Shown here: positions 58,192-64,000 of the stretch, in pieces
Layout: each line of letters opens with the position of its first letter
Position numbering within the stretch: position 1 is the stretch's first letter
Origin: Nectonema munidae
Lineage: Eukaryota > Nematomorpha > Nectonematoida > Nectonematidae
DNA: 64,000 nt
Reading direction: 5' to 3'
Assembly (NCBI GenBank): GCA_030549495.1
Contig: JAUIRK010000903.1
Location: 310,001 to 374,000, forward strand
The notes under the pieces: generated by a model
Databases searched by the model: none
What the model was told of the DNA's origin: nothing
The model's input: the letters and a program-made list of their open reading frames with translations, nothing else
Made by a program: the position numbers and the translations under genes

Positions 58192-58364
58192 TTATAATTC
58201 ACATTGTTCAAAATTTTCTTTAGAATCTAAATATATTTCTAAGTAACAATCATCATCATCAACAACCTCACCACTATCAATAACGTAATTATATTTTTCA
58301 AAAATCTTACTTTTTATGTCGCTAGGTTGAGAAGGGGCATTGTTGTTTGTTCCTTGACATACTC
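58192..58364 (-). CDS. Candidate terminal exon of a host gene, product unknown
   Basis: On the minus strand, TTTTTAG just above 58,364 is a good splice acceptor. It is followed by 2 bases and 56 codons open to a TAA at 58,192-58,194. The peptide reads VCQGTNNNAPSQPSDIKSKI, then FEKYNYVIDSGEVV, DDDDCYLEIYLDSKENFEQC and EL. The acidic, balanced composition is unlike the Lys/Ile/Phe-rich chance readings around it. No family is recognised. Upstream exons should lie above 58,364; none was found that joins in phase. It could also be the last exon of an unrecognised transposon gene, or chance. Confidence 0.35.
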
Positions 58365-59578
58365 CTAAAAATTAAATACATCAATTTTATAACATGAGAC
58401 GTTCTAAAGATTAGGCTTTTTCTTTCTTAATTATTAAGGAAAATAAAATGTTAATCTTTCGTTAATCGACGTTTGGATGATAGAAGCAGCAACACAAATA
58501 AATACCAAGCTTTATTTTTAGATTAATTATTATAATTAATTGCAGTGAAAATTTTTACTTTATTAGAATTTCAACAGACATTGATACCACAATCTTGCTT
58601 ACAAATATTACCGAATATAATCTTAATTTCTTAATCTCTTTCAATTACTTTCGCGACGTTAACTAAAGTTCTGTCGTTTTTTCTTATAATCTCTTTTGTT
58701 GCTCAAGAAAACACATAAATCAATTTATAATGAACTTTCAAGATTAAAATTATTATATCTTAAATTCCTTATTAAATATGCATAAAGATTAAACTTTTAA
58801 TAAATTGAAAAAAATCAGAAAATGATATCTTTAATATTGCAATAAAAGCATTAATTATATTTCAAAATAACTGATTATTATCATTAGAAAGTGTAATTAA
58901 AATTAAATTGGTAAATCGAACAAAATTAATAATGAATCTGCAACTCAAAAGATTTAAGTTCGGTCTTTATATCTGAAAATTCGTTATAAGCCACTTCGTT
59001 ATAAGCGTATTTTTATATACAATAAATAGAGACTTTGATCCAATTAATATCAAAATATTTTTTATATCAGAATTTTGTTAAAAGAATTTCGCTGAATATG
59101 ATGAAAATGATCCAAAAGAAGTGCAGTATGTAGTAGCAGCACGAAATGCGGAATTCATTTAGCCACACCGTCTTTCCATTTCCAAGTTTTAGAAAAAAAT
59201 TAATTTTTCACTTTTGATACTAATGTATATCTTTGAATTTTCTGATTCTCGAAACGCGTTTAAAAATTTGTAGTGATTTTAAGGTTTTTTTCCCAAAATA
59301 CTGTTTTGTTCTGCCTCACAATATATATTCTTAAATCTATCTCACGCCAAAATTTTAATTGATTATAATATATATTTATATTTTAATTCTAATATATTTT
59401 GTAACAGTTTCGTGTTTTCTGAAAAATTTATTAAAAGACAATAAAATATTGTAATTAAAAAAGTAAATAAAAAATAATTAAAATATTGAAGGATTAATCA
59501 AATTATATTTAATTGGTAAATCCTTTTTAAAATTTTAATGACCGTTCTATAATTGTGTTAGTAAGTATAGGGCTGATG
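58365..59578. other. AT-rich stretch, no supported gene
   Basis: Near 58,980-59,008 TTCGTTATAAGC occurs twice in tandem with CCAC between, resembling the terminal region of pogo/Tigger elements (compare CTCGTTATAAGCG-type ends). Nothing else could be paired with it. Confidence 0.35.
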
Positions 59579-59761
59579 CACTGGCGGATCCAGAGGGGGG
59601 GCACCTGGACCTAGACTCCCAACATTATGAAGAATTGATTCAGAAATTCCCCTTACTGATTTTGCTCTTTCCTAAGCATCAAGACTTGTATGATAGTATT
59701 TTACTAGTATTTTTTAAAGTTCCCCCTCCCCCTTTATTGTCAATTTCTAGATCCGCCACTG
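59579..59761. mobile_element. Small hAT-type MITE
   Basis: CACTGGCGGATCCAGAG on the left and CAGTGGCGGATCTAGAA (inverted) on the right bound a 183-bp segment with G-rich and C-rich runs just inside (GGGGGGG and CCCCCTCCCCC). CASTGGCGGATC is a widespread hAT MITE terminus. Flanks GGCTGATG and TTATCATG share five of eight bases, perhaps a worn target duplication. The 76-codon reading over it is not a gene. Confidence 0.65.
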
Positions 59762-60836
59762 TTATCATGATTGTCATGATAATAATAATAATGATAAATG
59801 AGGATGATAATTATAATTATATTTATAAAGATAATGGCTACCTTAAAATATTTAATCCGAGATAAAGCAGACGAAATTGGGTAATTAAATATAAGGTACT
59901 ATAATCCATAAATCGTCTGCATCGGCTAAAACTAGCGATGGAATGAAATGAGTTGAATAGCAGCATGACAATAAAAAATTACTTAAAATATCTCAGATTT
60001 ATTATATCATTCTGAAGAATATGAATAATTAATTAGTTTTATAGACTAAATGGTAATTTTATTTAAACAAAAAATGTAGTATTTTGTGTCATTTTGTGAA
60101 AGAAATCAAATTTTAAAAAAAATATTGATTTCAATAAACAAAATTTAGATTATACCTCACAATAACCTTGCTAAAATTGTATTGGTATTTTTTATAATTA
60201 TATAATCAATCATTTAGATTGAAAAGGTATCAATGAAAATTTATCAGAAATGAATTCAAAATTAAATGTTTTAGCCCATTTCATCCGTTAAAAAGTATAA
60301 AAACCTTAAAATTAAGAAATTATCTCCGTCAGTTTGAACTGGCGATGGAATTATTTCATTAAATCTATCTATACAGTGACATTAACATTTTATTGGCATA
60401 ATCTTTTTGAATGAAATTGTAGTAAATGATAAGAATATATAAACCCTAAATAAGAAATGAATTCAAAATTATATGTTTTAAGGATTATGAGTTTGTGGTG
60501 ATATTCATGACCAGAAAATTTGAATTTCCAATAAGCCTTTTTCTTACTTTATGCAAATTAAATAGGAAAACTTTTAAAATTATAAACCTTTCTGAGAAAT
60601 AAATTAAAAAAACAAATCAATATACTACTGAAGAAGAAATTTATTAATGATATTCCATAGATCTATAAAAAAAAAGAAGAAAATAGTAAGAAATATGTAT
60701 GCAAAAAATGAAACATTAGTTTACATGGTGATATTTTTCAAAAGGCCAGAAAGCAGCTGAAATGAAAAAATTACTTATTGCATAATGTAAAAAAAAGAAC
60801 ATTGTACATTGGAAATAAACTTTTAAAAAATTAATA
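59762..60836. other. AT-rich, low-complexity stretch without a gene
   Basis: An (ATA/ATG)n-like run lies at 59,775-59,800. AGAAATGAATTCAAAATTAT at about 60,457 nearly repeats 60,248 (period about 209), and GCGATGGAAT occurs at 59,935 and 60,343. These look like worn tandem pieces. No coding signal is seen. Confidence 0.4.
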
Positions 60837-60838
60837 TA

Positions 60839-62961
60839 CAGTAAAATCTCGTTGTGTCGAAGTCAGATATGTCGAACATTCGCTAAGTCGAAGTTAATCT
60901 CTATTCCCAACTCATGTAGGGATTAATACTTGTTAAGGCCTACGGTTGTCACGAAGTCGGATACGTTGAACATTCGGTTAACTCAAAGCACATGCGTTGT
61001 TCATGATGGCATACAATTACTATTTAAGTATGCATATCTGGAAGTAAGAGAAACCACTTAAGCTTTAGTTTTATATCGTAGCAGTAATTTTATTTTCAGT
61101 ACTTATACTGCAAATATGTTTTCTATATTATTTTAAGGGTTTTTTGCTTTTATTATAACACATCATAAACTGTATTTGTTTCATTAATTTTAATTTTAAT
61201 AAAGATTTAAATTTGTTTTTTTTTTCAAAACTCTTTAAAATTCATCTTTAACAGTCAAATATCAATTTTTATTAATAGTAATTATATAATTTCTTTTGTC
61301 AAAAAATTTATCGTTTTTACTTTTTTAAAAAACAAATTTATTTTTTATTGCTTTCAATAATTCAGTAGATTTTTGAAAAATATTTCATTTTTTTACTGGG
61401 CGCCAGCAGTACAGCTGTTAAATGTAAATTTTAATTTTTCAATTATTTTCCTAGATTAATTTAATAAGTTTGTTTTATTTTTTCTTTTTGTATTTGTGAT
61501 TTTGAAATTAATTTTAAGATGGAGAAAACAAAAAGAAAACTTAAGTCTTCATCAAAGCAAATATGCAGATGAAGCGCTGTATTTGTGGTTCAAGCAGGTT
61601 CGAGTCCAAAATTTCCAGTATCTTGACCGATATTACAAACAAAAGAGCTGAAACTTGCAAAAGATATGCAATATCATGATTTTAATTGTAGTGAAAGATG
61701 GCTCAATCGTTTTAAAGTTAGATATGATATAACTTTCAGGAGTATTAGTGGAGAAGGTATAGTAGTGTTAAGGATGCTCAAGTAAAGACATGGTTTGATA
61801 CTACACTTCCTTCAATACTTACAAAGTATTCCAAAAATGATGTTTATAATGCGGATGAATTTGGTTTGTTCTACAAACTATTACCTCCAATGTCTTTGAC
61901 TTTTAAGAAGGAAACTAACAAAGAGAGACTTCAAAAGAGAGACTTGCGGTTTTAGTTTGCACAAATATGACAGGTACACACAAGTTACCTTTATATTTCA
62001 TTGGGAAATCACTAAAACCTAGATGTTTTAAAGGCGTGAAAACATTAACTACCTACAGCTAAGAAAAGAACTTGGATGAATGAGCAAGTTTTTGCAAGCT
62101 GGTTAAACAAGAACGATTAATTATTTAAATCAAAAAATCGTAAAATTGCTCTTTTCTTAGATAATGTTTCTTCACATGCAAAACTAAAACCTTCAACGTG
62201 GATTTATATTATTTACCACCATGTACTATTTCAAAAATGCAAACTATGGATCAAGGCGTAATTAAAAATATTAAAATCTATTATCGTCGTCTGTTAATAG
62301 AAAAACAAGTTTCTTCTATTGAAAATAATTCAACACTTCCAAATTTCACCGTTTTTGATACTCTACATCTGCTACAACGTTCTTGGTCTTGCGTTACCTC
62401 TAACACTATTTCAAACTGTTTCAAACATGATGGATTTTCCAATTCTCTAAACGAAAACACAATTGACTACACTGAAAATGAAGACCAAGACACGATGTTA
62501 ATACAAAAAGCAAATGAAGTAGGGATCACAATACCTTGTTCTTTTGAGGATTATGTTTGCGTCGATGATAAAGTTATTACTGATGCTTCTAGATGAAGCA
62601 AAAGTATTTACAGTTAATGAAAAAAACAATAAATTTAATGAAAGGGGCCAAGATTCAGATGATTCTGAAATATCTTTAAATCAAGTTCCAAGCACGTCAA
62701 CAGCATTGTATTTATGCTCAGACTTAAGACTTTTTTTCAAATGCACCAAAATTCTTCTGATATGTTTAATTACATAACAAAAATGAAAAGATTTATTCAA
62801 AATGTAAGAAATAACAAATTGAAACAATGTGTAATTGAAAAATATTTTTCATCTAAAAGTTTTAATTAGTAAATAAGCATCTTTGTATTTTTGTTTCGAA
62901 CTTTCCTTGTGTCGAAGTTTTTAAGACGTCGCTTGAAATTCGACACAACGAGATTTTACTG
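60839..62961 (+). mobile_element. pogo/Tigger-type DNA transposon, whole length, decayed
   Basis: Both ends are present: a 23-bp perfect terminal inverted repeat beginning CAGTAAAATCTCGTTG, with TA on each side (60,837-60,838 and 62,962-62,963), the target duplication of the Tc1/mariner superfamily. Further TGTCGAAGT-type subterminal repeats lie inside both ends. The element is 2,123 bp and contains one jerky/Tigger-like transposase pseudogene. Confidence 0.9.
61519..62869 (+). pseudogene. Tigger-like transposase (broken)
   Basis: ATG at 61,519 starts MEKTKRKLKSSSKQICR. Later pieces are ALYLWFKQVR in the next frame (CENP-B-like DNA-binding part), DFNCSERWLNRFKVRYDITF, TTLPSILTKYSKNDVYNADE then FGLFYK with the first catalytic Asp (NADE), GKSLKPRCFKGVKT in a shifted frame, KIALFLDNVSSHAK with the second Asp, and KMQTMDQGVIKNIKIYYRR with the third (62,235-62,290). 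The last 132-codon stretch (62,198-62,596) is open. The catalytic residues are visible, but several stops and frame changes break the gene. Loops such as LP.NTTS are altered (PPCTISKM). Confidence 0.85.
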
Positions 62962-62963
62962 TA

Positions 62964-63179
62964 GTAGTAAAGTAAATTATTAAAGGTGCAGTGTAAAAAA
63001 AGAAGTAATAGAATGTAAAGTTGTATAAAAGTATGAAAAAATATATTGAATGTTGTATATATACGGGAATTTAGGTAGAGCTCATTTTCACTGAGAGAAC
63101 ATGTATAACAATTTATAAGAGTACATTCAGATAGGTAATTTTTCACATAGCTTTTTTTCCTAGAATGCACCTATGTTCA
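62964..63179. other. AT-rich spacer
   Basis: No feature is seen. The minus-strand 102-codon reading at 62,862-63,170 spans the transposon terminus and is chance. Confidence 0.4.
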
Positions 63180-63500
63180 AGTTTAACATAGACTCGACTT
63201 GCTTCTTTTTTTTTGAAAAAATTAGATATCTTATATTTAATTGTTGGAAAATATTTATCTCTGTTGTAGAAGGGAATTTTCAAGGAACGTTACGGAGATT
63301 ATAACAATAGTTCAGAGAATGAAAGATTATCAAAAGTTTCAGGCAATAGGAAATGGAAGAGTTTGTACAAAACATTGCTAAATTATATTTATATAAGTCA
63401 TTATCTTTTAAAATCTTAGAATGATAGAACAGGTTATTGGTATGAGAAATATAGTTAGTACCATGTACAAGTCTTAAAGCCTTTTTCTCTAATTTTCAAT
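63180..63500 (-). mobile_element. LINE reverse transcriptase C-terminal fragment (LINE-E)
   Basis: The minus strand near 63,490-63,250 reads KLEKKALRLVHGTNYISHTN, then NLFYHSKILKDNDLYKYNLA and CYNLRNVP. This is the usual end of a non-LTR RT (.KKA.R.....HT..LF....ILK..DL). It was not in any longer reading because of stops. It belongs to none of LINE-A to LINE-D as far as can be judged. The 5' remainder may continue beyond 63,500, but no block was recognised. Confidence 0.6.
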
Positions 63501-64000
63501 TATTGTTCGTAACAATTGAAAGGGATCAACTAACTCACATGTGAAATCATTTAATCTCAGTTTGACCACTGAATGTTTTGAACATACAAAAATAACTTAA
63601 TTTCTTCATGTGCCGAGAAATTTTTAAATTCGACATTTTGTTTTTAAAGGATGAATAATCAAGGTATTGTAAATTTCAAGTTGATTCAATATACCATTTG
63701 AAATTTTTTTTAAATTATGTCTTGAAACTGTATTCATGACAATCATATTTAATTATATATATTAATAAAATATAGGTATATTATCAAACAACTTTAAAAA
63801 TAAACTATATATTTATTGGTTAGATGTAGATAGACTTGAAATTTCAGCCATAGTTTTAAATATAACTACTAGAATATCAAAATATTGTCAATATGGCTAT
63901 TATGTAAATTTTTATTTCACACCAAATGAAGATTTCTATTTCATACAAAAAAGTATTCAAAAAAAGAGAATAATTTTTGATTTGCAGTTAGATGTAATAA
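63501..64000. other. AT-rich stretch without a gene
   Basis: No protein block or repeat is recognised up to the window edge. Confidence 0.4.

Noticed and set aside
58653-58712. Possible upstream exon on the minus strand (EIIRKNDRTLVNVAK)
   Set aside because: Acceptor and donor exist, but the phase does not join the candidate exon at 58,364, and no family is recognised.
59635-59865. 76-codon reading over the small MITE
   Set aside because: It translates MITE sequence and a low-complexity ATA/ATG run.
61598-61610. GGTTCGAGTCC, a tRNA B-box-like motif
   Set aside because: It lies inside the pogo transposase remnant. No A box or cloverleaf could be drawn around it.
62862-63170. 102-codon minus-strand reading
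   Set aside because: It crosses the pogo terminus and flanking DNA, has chance-like composition and no domain.

Overview
The window is AT-rich eukaryotic DNA. Intron-like gaps of about 45-61 bp with GT..AG ends, non-LTR retrotransposons, and hAT, piggyBac, CACTA, Mutator-like (MULE) and pogo transposons all point to a metazoan, perhaps an arthropod; the species cannot be fixed from sequence alone. Nearly everything recognisable is decayed mobile DNA. I see no intact host gene. The best host-like candidate is a single terminal exon on the minus strand at 58,192-58,364.

Bases 1 to about 54,000 are a degenerate tandem array of a composite higher-order repeat. A roughly 1.3-2 kb unit (called U) occurs about twelve times. 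It has two subtypes. Alpha carries a 255-259 bp insert with imperfect CC..GG terminal inverted repeats at a TTAA site, and beta lacks it. The recurring order is U-beta, hAT remnant, piggyBac remnant, U-alpha, LINE-C, LINE-D 3' end, then U-beta again. The repeats are roughly: 1-12,480 (LINE-A and LINE-B inserted, LINE-C lost), 12,480-20,690 (hAT and piggyBac lost), 20,690-27,490 (only the 5' end of the hAT kept; MULE inside the LINE), 27,490-39,500 (a CACTA element inside the hAT), 39,500-47,000 (rearranged), and 47,000-53,900 (diverged remnants broken up by foldback elements). The second and third repeats share even the same MULE insertion in the LINE-C reverse transcriptase, so they arose by a tandem duplication of about 8.2-8.7 kb.

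The most structured element in the array is the CACTA/EnSpm-like element at about 29,947-33,414. It has a CACTG-type right end, subterminal repeats, and a transposon gene with six predicted GT-AG mini-introns in consistent phase.

From about 44,900 to 64,000 lie non-autonomous elements: two copies of a GTGACAAATCAAA foldback family, a GGCCGAAAACCAAAAC foldback and a related hAT-derived transposase remnant, a 449-bp double palindrome with perfect 36-bp inner arms, and hAT-type elements with CAGGGTTGTGGAGT and CASTGGCGGATC ends. There is also a whole-length but decayed pogo/Tigger element with TA target duplication (60,839-62,961) and a LINE tail at the right edge. A GC-rich island at 46,430-46,800 with strong predicted hairpins is unexplained.

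The genes do not form a working pathway. The biology here is the layering of transposons and its amplification as a long-period tandem repeat.
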